Shown one piece after another: positions 18,556-30,689 of a DNA stretch of 64,000 nucleotides. How positions within the stretch are numbered: position 1 is the stretch's first letter; each line of letters begins with the position of its first letter. The DNA is from Ligustrum vulgare (Eukaryota; Streptophyta; Magnoliopsida; Lamiales; Oleaceae), in NCBI GenBank assembly GCA_963555705.1, contig OY743168.1, forward strand, positions 23,566,139 to 23,630,138. Direction: 5' to 3'. Both the position numbers and the translations under genes were made by a program. The notes below the pieces were generated by a model. It did no database searches. It had not been told where the DNA came from and saw only the letters and a program-made list of their open reading frames with translations.

Positions 18556-21500
18556 ATGAAATCGCACTCAGCATGGGGTACATCAAAGAACCTCGTCAAG
18601 TTCAGAATGTAAGTAAATATATTTAATTAGTAGAATCAGTAGTAACTGGATTTCTTTTCTTCTGTTTATGATTTGTTTATTTTATAATGATTTTCGGAGT
18701 TCTAATTCCTATGTACGGCAGTCCGACTTCGGACAACCTAGTTCCTATACGTCTGGATATTGAAATCGACGGCCAGAGATTTAGAGATGCATTCACCTGG
18801 AACCCTTCTGGTAGCTACTCAAGCTATACTTTCTTGAACCATATATTGTGCGTTTTGTGTTGTTCAATAATGCTTAGTCAGCTTAGTCATGATCCAGGGT
18901 AGTAGGTACAAACGTTTTTGCTGTCAAAAAGTTGAAAGACAGATAAAATGATATATCACTTGTGAAAGATATGTAGCAGTGGTAATGATTCAGCACTGCG
19001 AGATACGACTTTGATCATCAGGAAAAAGAGTGGTCAATTTACTTTGTTCCCGTTTGTTTTCGGACTGAATCATTTTTTTTCCATCGTATGACATGCTTAA
19101 TGCTTTACTAGGTTCGTGGTAGGATCAGCATCAAGGGTGAAATTTCTAGTATCCCACCAGCACTAGGGACGTGATTCATAAACATATTTATAGTATAGTA
19201 AACTCAACCTTAATTTAGATCATAGAGTGGAGAGTATTATTCCCTTTCTCCTTTTCACTTTGGTCTCCATCCCAAACTACACCCTAAGACCAACTATGCC
19301 ATAACCCAAGTTGATTTTATGGCATGTGCGAGAGGGGATGTTCAAACCACTTGAATGGTTTACTCATAACTGATATTACATTTTCCTTACATGAACTATA
19401 TAAGTACTGGATGATCTGTACTAGTAATTTATTCACATAAAAAATATCTATCATTACTTGCAGAGTTCGCAAAACCATGAACTAAGTTTATGTTTTTGTT
19501 ATTGTAGATCCTGATTCTGAAGTTGTGGTATTCGCAAAAAGAACAGTGAAAGACTTGAAGCTTCCGCCTGCTTTTGTCACACAGATTGCTCAATCTATCC
19601 AAGTATAATATTACAATCCATAAGTTAGTTGCCTTTTTTGTCCTTATATTTGAACACCATATTTCTTCTATGCTCCATATTTCAATAAAAAATTGGGTAT
19701 AGAAAGGCCCTATTTTATGTGAATAAGTTAAGATTTAAGAAACATCACATATGCTCATCTCACAAAAATTGGAAACATCATCACGTATGCTCATCTCACA
19801 AAAATATCTCTATCGAGTTAAGTCCAAAAAAAGTCTCATGCTGCTCTTGATGTTCAAATCACATTTATTGCAGACACAGCTAACAGAATTTCGGTCATAT
19901 GAAGGGCAGGATATGTACACTGGAGAGAGAGTTGTCCCCATCAAGGTTTTGACAAGTCTAACTTATGATTCCAGTTGCCCCTCCCTTGAGACTAAAATGT
20001 GTTATTTTATTGTATTTACTTGTAACAATCCTGCATTTTCTTTTTGCTGGTCAATGAACCACAAGTAGTGGTGGTAATATTTTGTTCGTCTCTATGTATT
20101 GTCCAGCTAGACCTTCGTGTTAACCATACTATCATAAAGGACCATTTTTTGTGGGTAAGTACAGCCACATGCTTTTATTTATTTCTTGAACAGCCTCATG
20201 AGAATTTTTTAGATCTTGTGTTAAAAGTAATAGTTTTGATATGTGTGCTGCTTTAGTCATTTGACAAGAAGAGTATATATAAAATGATTTCAGGAGTTGA
20301 ACAACTTTGAGAGCGATCCTGAAGAATTTGCTAGAATTTTTTGCAAAGATATGGGCATTGAAGACCCAGAAGTTGGAGTAAGTACTTGCACTTTTTCGCA
20401 TTTTCAATATTTGGTATGGCAAGAAAAATCTGTAAAAGAGAAAATAATTGCTGTCAAAGGAAAACGAAGTGGTTCTAACTGGACATGTTTCGTTCTTTTG
20501 GTATTTATAACTTATTATACCAACTTACATGAGAGATAAATAGTAAATACACCACTCAACCACCACAGAAAGCCAAAGCACCACTTACCTTTGATGATCA
20601 CCAGTTGAATGCCAACGACCAGTTAGTGAACACCTGGTACTCACTGATGACTGCCAAATGGTTTCTGTAGACCACCTGATGATAATCGATGACCATCAAG
20701 CAATTTATGGTGACCGTCAGTTGGTTGCCTGAGATTATTAGCAGGTTTCCAGACTGTTTACTGGTCCAGACAACCTTGGATGTGTTGCTTACGACCACCA
20801 GGTTGTCGTTGCAGATCACTTACTGATCTTTGATGATTTCAAGACACATTAGTGACAACTAGTCAGCCATCAGCAAACACATGCTAGTCGTCAGATTACG
20901 AGGACAAGATTTGTCAAACATAGAATTGTCTTCCAACAACAATGATTTTTAAAGTTCATCGAGTGTGAACAAATGGAGCCTTAATAGTTCGTAAATTACA
21001 GTATTTTCGGTGATCAGTTTGTATTCATGAACATGGCAAATCTGCCTGTCCTGTCTAGGATATTCGCTTGGTTTTATTTTCTATTACTTGTTTTGATAAT
21101 TTGTACATGAATCTGAACTTTTAGTCGGTACCAGTATTCTGATGGATGAGGCTAATTAGTAACATAACGCTTTTTTAGTTTCTACATGAACAAAAAATTT
21201 ACCAGAATAGTTAGTACTGTAAGTTGAACATGTTGTTCAATGCACTTCAAATTGAAAAGAAAGGACTGTACCTCACTTGTAGATGTATTTATGAACTATA
21301 AAAAGTGAAACTCCATGGAATGAGGCATCACTATACCTGTAAGGTTGTATTGCAAGAAGAAGATAAGATAAGCATGGCTCAGAATCCGGTCCGATGTGAT
21401 CCAAGCACATTGGAGTTGAATGACATTTTGTCGAAGAAAAGATTGATACCAAGAACTAGTGCACTCCTTTGTTGCATCTAAAGTGCAGTTGATTGATATT

Positions 21501-23909
21501 TTCGCTGAACGGGTGGTTAGCCGAGCTATAAGTTTGACACTGAAATGTAAGCTTGGAATGGAGAACATTTTCATACCAGCCCGAGGGAAAAAAGAGGGGG
21601 TGGAGAATTGTAGATGACTGATATATTTCCAAATTTAGATTTAATTTTCTAAAATCTAGAAGAAACTAATGGATTCACTAAGATTAGGCTCCGATTTTTT
21701 TTTTTTTTTTTTGAGTTGGTGTCTTTGGGGAAGGTTAACACTTGGGATTTATTACAGCTAAAGAGACCTGGTTGGTATATTTTCCCATCGTTTTGTATCA
21801 TGTGTAAAAAGGCTAATGAAAATATTGATCACTTATTGATCCATTGTGAATTAGCAAAACAAATTTGGGACAGAGTGGTGAAAATATTTGGCGTATGGGG
21901 TGCTATGCCTAGACGTTGAGCGGATCTTATTCTTATTAAATGGAACTTCGGGGATAATATGGACAAAAAGAAGGAGATCTGGAAAATGTTTATAATGGCA
22001 GGAGCGTGGATGATTTGGTTAGAGAGAAATAAAAGGATTTTTGACAATGTTGAAAGAACGATTGAGGATATTTGGGAAAATATTTTATTTTTCACGGGTC
22101 AATGGGCTAGAGCAGCCAATATGTTTAGTGACCTAGATAATTTTCTGTTTCGTCTTGATCCCAGGAGTTCTTTGGGTTCTAACGTTATGAGTAATCTATA
22201 GACTAGTAAATAGTTCTTCTACTTTACATTGACTGAATCTTGCTGTGATGGATGACTCGTCCATAATTGTAATTTTTGGATTTGTTTAATAAAATTCAGT
22301 TTCCTATAAAAAAAAATATATATATAAATATGTGCAAGTCTTTCATGTTAATACATTGAATTTGTTTCAACCAGTAGAATGCCACTACGCATGCATGAGC
22401 TGAAATAAATTGATTCGTATAAACAAAGATGTGTCACACCTTCATATGCCCTATATGTTACCATTACTAAGTCATGCTTGTTTGTCTAAATTGTTGGGTA
22501 TTATATGACAATGAGATAGATGTTTCCAACAGAGCTTTTAGTGAATTGCATCTTGTTGTTGAGGATTCTAATGATTTCCTTCGAGCTGTAACGAATTTGA
22601 AAATTTTAAGCACTTACTGCTTTAGAGGTTTATTACGAGTTGGACAAATAATTTATGTTTCCTTATAGCTTATAGATTCCATCTTTTGTTATAGTTTTTA
22701 TCTTGAGTTGTAATATACTTCTTATTGTGTAAATGGAATATGTTTGCTCGATTATGTTCGGATTTTCTTCCCCCTTCTCAGCAATTAACTAATTGGAAAC
22801 ATTTCAAGAAGTTATTTAATGAAAAATATATTGTGGTTCTTGGAGATCCTCAAAAGGATAAAAATATAATCTATATTAGATGAATTCAGGTTTGATAAGT
22901 TAGGGAGGTTGTGAAGCAGATAAAGATAAGAAAAGAGAGGTAACAATGGATGCAGAGGAGGTCCTTCCCACTCACACTGAAGCATTTAATTTTCTAGGTA
23001 GACCAACCTCAGTCTTCTTGTTAGTCGTTATAAGTCCTCCTTAAGGTGCCCCTCTTATTTTACGTTAAATATCTTACCAAATTAAGGTGAATTTACCATT
23101 GTGAAGGACGTATTAATTGATAGCCAAAGCTAGCCAAAATTTCCTCCTTATGCCAGTGCAGTCTTTTGGTGACATGATGCGGTGAAACTATAATTTTAAA
23201 TACTATAAAAATGTATACCCCAGGGTGTCAGTACCTTGCTTTGCCATGGCAGCTTTTACTCTGAAATTTATTTTATACCTATATCACCATCAAAAGGCTT
23301 ACAGACACTCACCAGTTGATTCTTCCTAACTCGTGCTTTAACAGAGTGATAGACCACAAGAAATCTCTGAGTACAGCTTTGATGTTATGAATTAATTCTT
23401 ATGGCAAAATGAAATTTTAATAAACAGGACAGACCATTCTAATTGTAGCTGCCCTGCATAAGTAGTTTTTATTTACTCAGCTCCAAGTTCTTCTGACAAT
23501 TATGGCCTCCCTGCATAAGATAATTTTTATTTGCTTAGCTCCAAGTTCTTCAGACAATTATAGTCTCCCTGCATGGGATAGGTTTTATTTGCTTATCCAG
23601 AAGTTCTTCCAACTATTTTAGCCTCCCTGGATAGGGTTGTTTTTATTTGCTTAGCTCCAAGTCACACCAACTAGCAATCATTTCTTCTTACCTAGTAGAT
23701 ATGAGGTTACTCGTGGAGCATGGACATGCCTCCTAGGACTGAGTATTAATGCTCAACAGTATTAATGTGGAACACATATCGAACATTGATATGTCTTGGG
23801 AATTCCGCGAACACTTCCCTGATAAGCGGGCATGTCCTATTTTATAATTTGTGTGTTTTATTTAAATTTCTGACAAATGAGGAACAGAATCTTTACAGTG
23901 TGTTCAGGC

Positions 23910-23995
<86 letters not shown>

Positions 23996-25082
23996 TGTGT
24001 GTGTGTGTGTGGTAGTTGCTTTTGTGGTGCTGTTCTTGTTGTCCTATTTACATCATCTATGTGTCTCCAATTTATGTTTGGTGCTTTGTGTTGCATTGGG
24101 CAGTACTAAGTATTTCTAAATCCTTCTGGAATAACTAATTAATATTATTGTATGAAGTGTTTTACTTCCGGTTAACCTATTCCCTTTGATTACCTTTACT
24201 TGCACTTCTGCTATGGAAACTATCTGCTTCATGAAAACTGTGTGTCTATTTGTTTTGCAGCCTGCCATTGCTATTGCAATCAGGGAGCAACTTTACGAGG
24301 TTAAAATTCAATTGTATTCGTAATAGTTTTTGTTGGTCTCACTGCCCTAACTTTTGTCTTCTAATAATTAGATTGCTGTACAAAGCGTGACTTCTGCCAA
24401 GGAAAGCAGAATAAGCAAGAAAGGGAAACGGGCGGGTGAATTCTTCTCTTCCAGGTATTTTAATATTGGTTTCAAAATTCAAATTTCTTTACTATCTTTT
24501 TCATCCTGGAAACAAAGAGAGCAAGCATCCTTGGAACAGATGAAATTATTTTGTGCAACCTGACAAAATAATACCTCTTTATGTCCTCCCCTCATCACTG
24601 TCAGCAAGACAGGTGGAAATGCTGTGGACTTGATCAAGCTGTTTGGGAACAAATCCAGTGTTATTCGGTACGTCAGCATTCTATTGTTTATCCTAGGATG
24701 AAAACTGAAGAAGTATTTGATCACGAAAAAAGCTAAAAGCTAATATGCTGGAGTAAAATGTACGTGTCCTTGGCTTTTCAAGGGATCCATTATGAAGTTC
24801 TTATTCTGTTATTCTTTGAACCAAAACGAGTGCATCAATTCCCATAAAACCATTGGACAAATCTTGTAGTGCAGATTTTTTCAGATTGTAATGGATTTTT
24901 ATTTTTATGCTTCGATGAGCACTAGCATTTATTTCTCCATTGCTTCTCTTCCATGCAGGAAGAGAAAGGAGTGGGACGTATACGAACCCTTTGTGGATCT
25001 CTTATCAAATGAGGAGGTGGATGCTATCAAGGCAAGGCAAGGGAAGAAAGGAATATTCGATGACAAAGTCGTAATCACTTAG
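18556..25082 (+). CDS. BSH: SNF5/INI1-type SWI/SNF chromatin-remodelling subunit
   Basis: Ten exons with GT-AG introns: 18556-18608, 18722-18810, 19508-19602, 19874-19945, 20107-20154, 20294-20377, 24261-24299, 24372-24454, 24605-24667 and 24959-25082. Phases match throughout and give 249 aa, against about 240 aa in Arabidopsis BUSHY. The SNF5 domain fills most of the protein: PTSDNLVPIRLDIEIDGQ near residue 20, EVVVFAKRTVKDLKLPPAF, then the second repeat VPIKLDLRVNHTIIKDHFLW and NNFESDPEEFARIFCKD. The C-terminus is basic (ISKKGKRAG) and ends DDKVVIT. The family member is a core subunit of BAF-type remodellers in the nucleus, where it helps anchor the ATPase and contact nucleosomes. Intron 6 (3.9 kb) is enlarged by repeats. 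The start was chosen because MKSHSAWG...KNLVKFR matches the family N-terminus. Confidence 0.93.
20560..20880. repeat. Degenerate GACCACCAGTTG-type short repeats in BSH intron 6
   Basis: Variants of CACCAGTTG, GACCAGTTAG, GACCACCTGATG and GACCGTCAGTTGG recur about every 20-40 bp in both orientations. There is no coding potential. The origin is unknown. Confidence 0.5.
21716..22320 (+). pseudogene. 3' end of a LINE (non-LTR) retrotransposon in BSH intron 6
   Basis: The translated fragment contains CIMCKKANENIDHLLIHCELAKQIW, the zinc-binding domain found after the reverse transcriptase of plant LINEs (C-x2-C...H-x4-C). A stop at 21917-21919 and a frame change follow. The next segment (21959-22201) reads WKMFIMAGAWMIWLERNKRIF, the usual extreme C-terminus. 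It ends in an A-rich tail near 22308-22330. The 5' part is missing, as in most LINE copies. It sits in the sense orientation of the host gene, preceded by a T-run at about 21692-21712. Confidence 0.82.
23457..23680. repeat. 58-bp minisatellite in BSH intron 6
   Basis: About four units start at 23457, 23514, 23572 and 23630. The consensus includes TTTTTATTTGCTTAGCTCC, then AAGTTCTTC, then GCCTCCCTG. The last unit is partial. Units differ by 10-25 percent. Confidence 0.9.
23912..24010. repeat. (CT)n(GT)n compound microsatellite in BSH intron 6
   Basis: About 40 CT units run directly into about nine GT units. The CT run is a perfect polypyrimidine mirror able to form triplex DNA. The apparent Ser-Leu open frame across it is an artefact. 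Confidence 0.98.
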
Positions 25083-26045
25083 GGGTTTGACTTCGACCCC
25101 TAACTTTCTTGTATATATTCTGATTCAGAAATATATCTTGGTTTAAACCCGAATGTAGTATGCAAGTCTATTAATTCTTGCCGGATTTCAATACAGAATT
25201 TCCTTTCTGAATTGCCAGGTTCTCTATAAAATGAATTTGAATTAGTAATTGTAGTTGAGTTGAGTTTGTACGGGGTTGTGTGCTTCATCAATAAACATGG
25301 CTAATTTCAGAAATAAAGATCAAGAAACATGAATTCTGCATATTTTAACCTAGAGACACAATTAAATTAATACAAGAAAAAGTCGAGCCATGATTGGATT
25401 ACGAGTTAGGATCGATTGTGTAAATTCTTTTTAATCCTCGATCGTTTTTTTTTTTTAATAATTATATGTTCAAGTTATTTTATACAATTAATCTTAACAT
25501 CCTCATTTTGGCTGTGCATTTAGTTCTCTACATATCATCGTTGAGCTGGTACATTTTACTATGTTTGACTTGTGTTTATAAATACTCAAATCAAGTGTTT
25601 TAAAAAGCGTAAAGTGTGATGAAGTGATGAAAATCATGTTTAAGCGTGCGGCGTGCTTAGGTGCGTAAAAGTTTGACAATGCACGAGAGAAACGCTAAGT
25701 TTGATGAAGAGCGAAGGTCGAGAATTACGTCTAAGCGCACTTTTTAGAATAGAACTTTATTCACATATTTGGAGAAATTCATATGTATTATAAATGTATC
25801 ATTACTCGGCTCTATTTATTTATAACGTGAACTGTTATATACACTTTTCATGCACGTTCTAAAATACCTAAAGATTAAAGGAGAGCATTTATCCGAAAAC
25901 AAGTTTTGAAGAAATCAAATATAAGAAGGCATTTTTATAAAATCAATTTTTATTTGTTTACGCAAAGTAGCTGTACAATCTTTTAACGTAATTTAGAAAA
26001 TGAATTGTTAAATAAGTGACGTCGTGGAAGCTAGTTACGAGTTTA
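25083..26045. other. BSH 3' flank and intergenic DNA
   Basis: Contains the BSH 3' UTR. At 25596-25749 a possible short TIR element has ends TTTTAAAAAGCG and GCGCACTTTTTAGAA. No gene is seen. Confidence 0.45.
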
Positions 26046-26528
26046 TGTGGAAAATAAAGTCAACTTTGTTGAAATTGACAAGCCACCATTAATAGTCCAT
26101 GTTCACACCTATTTGGTAAGACACCATTAGTCTACAATCCTCATATGTTCACACCTATTTTATTCCTTCCATTATTGATTTTTTGTCCAAACTTTCCCTA
26201 TAAATAGAGGGCAAAACCTCAATGGAAAATGCACCAAGTATAGAGGAAAATAGAGAGTGAAAATAGTAGAGAGAAACATTTGTGAGTAGAGAGAAAATTA
26301 GAAAGAAATAAATTGTTTTCTCCTAAGTAATTTCCTACTTTGTTTTCTCCTATTACAAGAGAGGTTAAATATTGTTATCTCCTTGTATTTAGAGAGAAGG
26401 TTGTTATAATTCTCCTACTATAGTGAAATCCTCCTATACTTGCCCGTGGACGTAGCCATTATTGGTTAACCGCATTTTCTCAATTCCACTATACTTGTTG
26501 ACCAACGTGATCCTCGCCTTTCCTAACA
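26046..26528 (+). repeat. 5' LTR of the copia element
   Basis: Contains CTATAAATAGAGG (about 26200-26212) as likely TATA box. Compared with the 3' LTR it lacks 28 bp after GCCATTATTGGT, between short similar sequences (GAACC / TTAACC). Confidence 0.93.
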
Positions 26529-26530
26529 AG

Positions 26531-26545
26531 TGGTATCAGAGACTG
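26531..26545 (+). promoter_or_regulatory. Primer-binding site, initiator tRNA-Met type
   Basis: TGGTATCAGAGACTG two bases after the 5' LTR. Confidence 0.9.
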
Positions 26546-26686
26546 GTTACATCTTTTGAAATTCTTAGTATGCTCTGTGGTTGCAGCTTTGTCTGATCTT
26601 CCACATCAGAAAAGATTTCTTGAGATTGTTTTGCGTAGGGTTGGTGTTCACTATCACTCGGTATTATTACCAAGTCGTGAACAAAA

Positions 26687-27751
26687 ATGGCAGCAAAGTA
26701 TGAGGTTGAAAAGTTCAATGGGAACAATTTCTCGTTATGGAAAATGAGAATAAAAGCAGTTTTGAGAAAAGATAACTGTTTGGCGGCAATTGGAGAGAGA
26801 CCCGCGGATATCACTGACGATGGCAAGTGGAACGAGATGGATAGCAATGCAATTGCTAATCTGCACTTAGCACTAGCTGATGGAGTATTGTCAAGTGTGG
26901 CGGAAAGGAAAACAGCAATTGAAATATGGGACACCCTAACGAAGCTATACGAGGCCAAATCATTGCACAACAAAATTTTCTTAAAGAGACGGCTTTACAC
27001 CCTTCGGATGATGGAGTCAACTACAGTGACAGACCACATCAACACCATCAACACTCTATTTTCACAGCTCACATCAATGGGTCATAAAATAGAGGCAGGC
27101 GAACTTGCTAAAATTCTACTTCAAAGTCTACCAGATTCGTATGATCAACTCATCATCAACTTAACTAACAACATAGAAGATCTAGTCTTCGATGATATTG
27201 CAGCTGCGGTTCTTGAAGAAGAAAGTCGGCGCAAGAACAAGGAGGACAGACTATCTAGTTCACAGCAGGCGGAAGCCTTGACGATGATGAGAGGGAGATC
27301 AACGGAACGTGGCCCCAGTGGGAGTCATACCCAAGGTAGATCTAAATCCAGAAGTAAGAAGAATGCCAAGTGTCATTACTGTGGCAAGAAAGGGCACTTA
27401 AAAAGGGATTGTTGGAGTCTTAAGAGAAATGAAGAAGCCAAAGGGAAGGCACATGAGATACCAAAAGCTCATGGTTGTGTAGCAAGCACCTCATATGATG
27501 GCGAAATTTTATACAGCGAGGCAACGACTGTTGTTGAAGGCAGAAAGCATTTCACCGATGTCTGGCTCATCGATTCAGGAGCGACATGGCACATGACACC
27601 AAGGAGAGAATGGTTCCATCAATATGAACACATCTCAGGAGGTTCAGTGTTTATGGGAAATGATCATGCTTTGGAGATCGTTGGTATTGGTACTATCAAA
27701 TTAAAATGTATGATGGTACAATTTGCACTATCAAGGAGGTTCGGCACGTAA
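26687..27751 (+). CDS. Copia gag and protease start
   Basis: A 354-aa open frame. Residues 1-190 are a copia gag of UBN2 type (KFNGNNFSLWKMRIKAVL near the start, EIWDTLTKLYEAKSL in the middle). A CCHC knuckle CHYCGKKGHLKRDC lies near residue 230. The aspartic protease begins WLIDSGATWHMTPRREWF near residue 295, with the catalytic DSGA. A one-base deletion-type frame change near 27700 ends the frame early, and the rest continues in the next frame. In intact relatives gag and pol are one polyprotein. Confidence 0.92.
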   Translation: MAAKYEVEKFNGNNFSLWKMRIKAVLRKDNCLAAIGERPADITDDGKWNEMDSNAIANLHLALADGVLSSVAERKTAIEIWDTLTKLYEAKSLHNKIFLKRRLYTLRMMESTTVTDHINTINTLFSQLTSMGHKIEAGELAKILLQSLPDSYDQLIINLTNNIEDLVFDDIAAAVLEEESRRKNKEDRLSSSQQAEALTMMRGRSTERGPSGSHTQGRSKSRSKKNAKCHYCGKKGHLKRDCWSLKRNEEAKGKAHEIPKAHGCVASTSYDGEILYSEATTVVEGRKHFTDVWLIDSGATWHMTPRREWFHQYEHISGGSVFMGNDHALEIVGIGTIKLKCMMVQFALSRRFGT

Positions 27752-29712
27752 AGGGCTTGAAGAAAAATCTATTGTCTTTGGGACAACTAGATAGCATTGG
27801 GTGCAAAACTCATGTTCAAGATGGGACTATGAAAATAGTCAAAGGCGCGCTTGTAGTGATGAAAGCAGAAAAGATAGCTGCAAATCTGTACATGCTTAAA
27901 GGAGATACTCTACAAGAAGGAGAAGTATCTGTTGCATCGGCAGGTTCAGCAGAAGAATTAACAATGATGTGGCACCGCAAACTTGGCCACATGTCTGAAC
28001 GTGGTTTGAAAATTCTCTCTAAACAAGATCTTCTTCCAGGGTTCAAAAAGGTATCATTACCCTTTTGTGAGCATTGTGTCACTAGTAAGCAGCACAGATT
28101 GAAGTTTAGCACTTCTACTACTAGAAGTAAAGCTATCTTGGAGTTGGTTCATTCTGATGTTTGGAAAGCACCGGTTATGTCCCTAGGAGGTGCAAAATAT
28201 TTTGTATCTTTTATTGATGATTACTCCAGGAGATGTTGGGTGTATCCAATCAAGAAAAAGGCTGATGTGTTCGAAGTCTTCAAAATCTACAAAGCGCGGG
28301 TAGAACTTGAATTTGAGAAGAAGATCAAGTGTTTGAGGACGGACAATGGAGGAGAATATATTGGTAATGAATTTAATACTTTTTGTCAACAAGAAGGTAT
28401 TAAAAGACATTTCACGACGGCATATACTCCACAACAAAATGGAGTGGCAGAGCGGATGAACAGAACATTGTTAGAAAGAACGAGAGCAATGTTGAGAACT
28501 GCGGGGTTAGCTAAATCATTTTGGGCTGAAGCAATCAAAACCGCCTGTTATGTGATCAACCGGTCACCATCAACCGCGATTGATCTGAAGACGCCGATGG
28601 AGATGTGGACAGGGAAGCCAGCTGATTATTCTCACTTACATGTCTTTGGAAGTCCTGTGTACGTTATGTACAATGCCCAGGAAACATCAAAGCTGGATTC
28701 AAAATCCAGAAAATGCATTTTCTTGGGGTATGCTGATGGAATCAAGGGGTACCGCCTGTGGGATCCCACTGCCCACAAGGTGATAATCAGCAGAGACGTG
28801 ATATTCACGGAAGGCAAGGTACAAGAAAATGATAGCACTTTAAAAGAGCCAGAAACTACTACGGTTGAAGTTGAAGTTGAAAATAGAGAAGAACAAGAAG
28901 TCCGGGATTCTTCTGAAGCAGCACCGGAGCATGAAGAAGGAGAACAAGCTGAGTTTACAGTTCCTGAAATCAGACGATCAACTCGGGAGAGGAAAGAACC
29001 AGCTTGGCACTCTGAGTACATTATGGAGAGCAATGTTGCATACTGTCTACTGACGGAGGATGGAGAGCCATCATCTTTCCATGAGGCTTTAAATAGTCAA
29101 GAAGTTTCGCAGTGGATGGAAGCTATGCAGGAAGAAATTGAGGCTCTTCATAAAAACAAGACATGGGATCTTGTTTCGCTACCACAAGGAAGGAAAGCCA
29201 TTGGAAATAAATGGGTCTACAAGATCAAACGTAATGGAAATGACCACGTGGAGCGGTATCGTGCTAGACTGGTGGTAAAGGGATATGCTCAGAAAGAAGG
29301 CATTGACTTCAACGAAATATTCTCTCCTGTTGTTCGACTCACGACAGTTCGAGTATTATTGGCGATGTGTGCTACAATAGACTTGCACCTGGAGCAGTTA
29401 GATGTGAAAACTGCATTTCTTCATGGTGAGCTTGAAGAAGAAATTTATATGCTCCAACCAGAAGGTTTTGAAGAAAAAGGAAAAGAGAACTTGGTTTGCA
29501 GGTTGAACAAATCTCTATACGGTCTCAAACAGGCGCCGAGGTGTTGGTATAAGAGATTTGATTCCTTCATCATGAGCCTTGGATACAACAGACTTAGTGC
29601 AGATCCTTGTGCTTATTGCAAGAGATTTGGTGATGGTAATTTCATTATCTTGTTGTTGTATGTTGACGACATGTTGGTAGCGGCCCCAACAAAGATTGTC
29701 TCAAAGATTTGA
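27706..29712 (+). CDS. Copia pol: integrase and most of reverse transcriptase
   Basis: A 668-aa open frame continuing from the protease. The GAG-pre-integrase motif WHRKLGHMSERGL is followed by HxxxC/CxxC ligands (FCEHCVTSKQHR). The integrase core shows SFIDDYSRRCWVY, RTDNGGEY and the distal Glu within NGVAERMNRTLLERTRAML. The reverse transcriptase starts near WKAMQ-type sequence (QWMEAMQEEIEALHKN), carries VARLVVKGYAQKEGIDF-like and AFLHGELEEEIYM motifs, and reaches the catalytic YVDDM. A frame change a few codons after YVDDM ends it. It overlaps the gag frame by 46 nt only because of the upstream frame change. Confidence 0.92.
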   Translation: MYDGTICTIKEVRHVKGLKKNLLSLGQLDSIGCKTHVQDGTMKIVKGALVVMKAEKIAANLYMLKGDTLQEGEVSVASAGSAEELTMMWHRKLGHMSERGLKILSKQDLLPGFKKVSLPFCEHCVTSKQHRLKFSTSTTRSKAILELVHSDVWKAPVMSLGGAKYFVSFIDDYSRRCWVYPIKKKADVFEVFKIYKARVELEFEKKIKCLRTDNGGEYIGNEFNTFCQQEGIKRHFTTAYTPQQNGVAERMNRTLLERTRAMLRTAGLAKSFWAEAIKTACYVINRSPSTAIDLKTPMEMWTGKPADYSHLHVFGSPVYVMYNAQETSKLDSKSRKCIFLGYADGIKGYRLWDPTAHKVIISRDVIFTEGKVQENDSTLKEPETTTVEVEVENREEQEVRDSSEAAPEHEEGEQAEFTVPEIRRSTRERKEPAWHSEYIMESNVAYCLLTEDGEPSSFHEALNSQEVSQWMEAMQEEIEALHKNKTWDLVSLPQGRKAIGNKWVYKIKRNGNDHVERYRARLVVKGYAQKEGIDFNEIFSPVVRLTTVRVLLAMCATIDLHLEQLDVKTAFLHGELEEEIYMLQPEGFEEKGKENLVCRLNKSLYGLKQAPRCWYKRFDSFIMSLGYNRLSADPCAYCKRFGDGNFIILLLYVDDMLVAAPTKIVSKI

Positions 29713-30621
29713 AGGCACAGTTGGCTAGGGAGTTTGAAATGAAGGACTTGGGAACCGCAAACAAGATTCTAGGGATGCAAATTCACCGAGACAGAAATAA
29801 TAGGAAGATTTGGCTTAGTCAGAAGAACTACTTGAAGAAAATCTTGCGACGTTTCAATATGCAAGATTGTAAGTCAATTTCTACCCCCTTCCTATTAATT
29901 TCAAGTTATCCTCAAGTATGAGTCCTAGCAGTGAAGCGGAGAGGATGGAGATGTCTCGAGTACCGTATGCATCAGCAGTGGGTAGCCTAATGTTTGCTAT
30001 GATCTGTACAAGACCAGACATTGCACAAGCAGTGGGAGCGGTCAGTCGATATATGGCAAATCCTGGTAGAGAGCATTGGAATATGGTGAAGAGGATCCTA
30101 AGATATGTCAAGGGTACCTCAAATGTTGCATTATGCTATGGAGGATTAGAATTTAATGTCAGAGGCTATGTAGATTCAGATTATGCAGGTGATCCTGATA
30201 AAAGCAAGTCCACCACTGGATATGTGTTTACTCTTGCTGGAGGAGCTTAAGCTGGGGTTCAAAACTGCAGTCTATCGTGGCTACTTCTACGACGGAAGCA
30301 GAATATGTGGCGGCTACACAAGCTAGCAAAGAGGCAATATGGTTGCAAATGTTAATGGAAGAACTCAGACACAAACAAGAGAAGATTTCTCTATTTTGTG
30401 ATAGTCAGAGTGCTTTGCACTTAGCAAAGAATCCAGCATTTCATCCAAGGACGAAACATATTAGAGTACAATATCACTTTGTACGAGAGAAGGTGGAAGA
30501 AGGAAGTGTGGATATCCAGAAGATCCATACGGAGGACAACCTAGCGGATATGTTCACAAAGCCGATCAACACTGATAAGTTCACATGGAGCCAATCCTCT
30601 ATCGGCCTAGCAGAAGCATAA
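29709..30621 (+). pseudogene. Copia reverse transcriptase end and RNase H, broken into three frames
   Basis: The segments read REFEMKDLGTANKILGMQI (from 29709), then SRVPYASAVGSLMFAMICTR and GYVDSDYAGDPDKSKSTTGY (29918-30250), then ATSTTEAEYVAATQASKEAIWL and FCDSQSALHLAKN (30277-30621). These are the thumb and RNase H of copia, including the RNase H acidic residues D (DSDYAGD), E (TEAEY) and D (CDSQSA). Frame changes lie near 29915 and at the TAA at 30248-30250. The end reads HTEDNLADMFTKP, as in Tnt1. Confidence 0.92.
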
Positions 30622-30689
30622 GCAGCATGAGAATGGCAAGTGTGGGAAGGATGACATGTTACAACAAAAGTGACTTTAAGTGGGAGAAA

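Noticed and set aside
23765..24109. 114-codon frame with a Ser-Leu run
   Set aside because: It is the translation of a (CT)n microsatellite within BSH intron 6.
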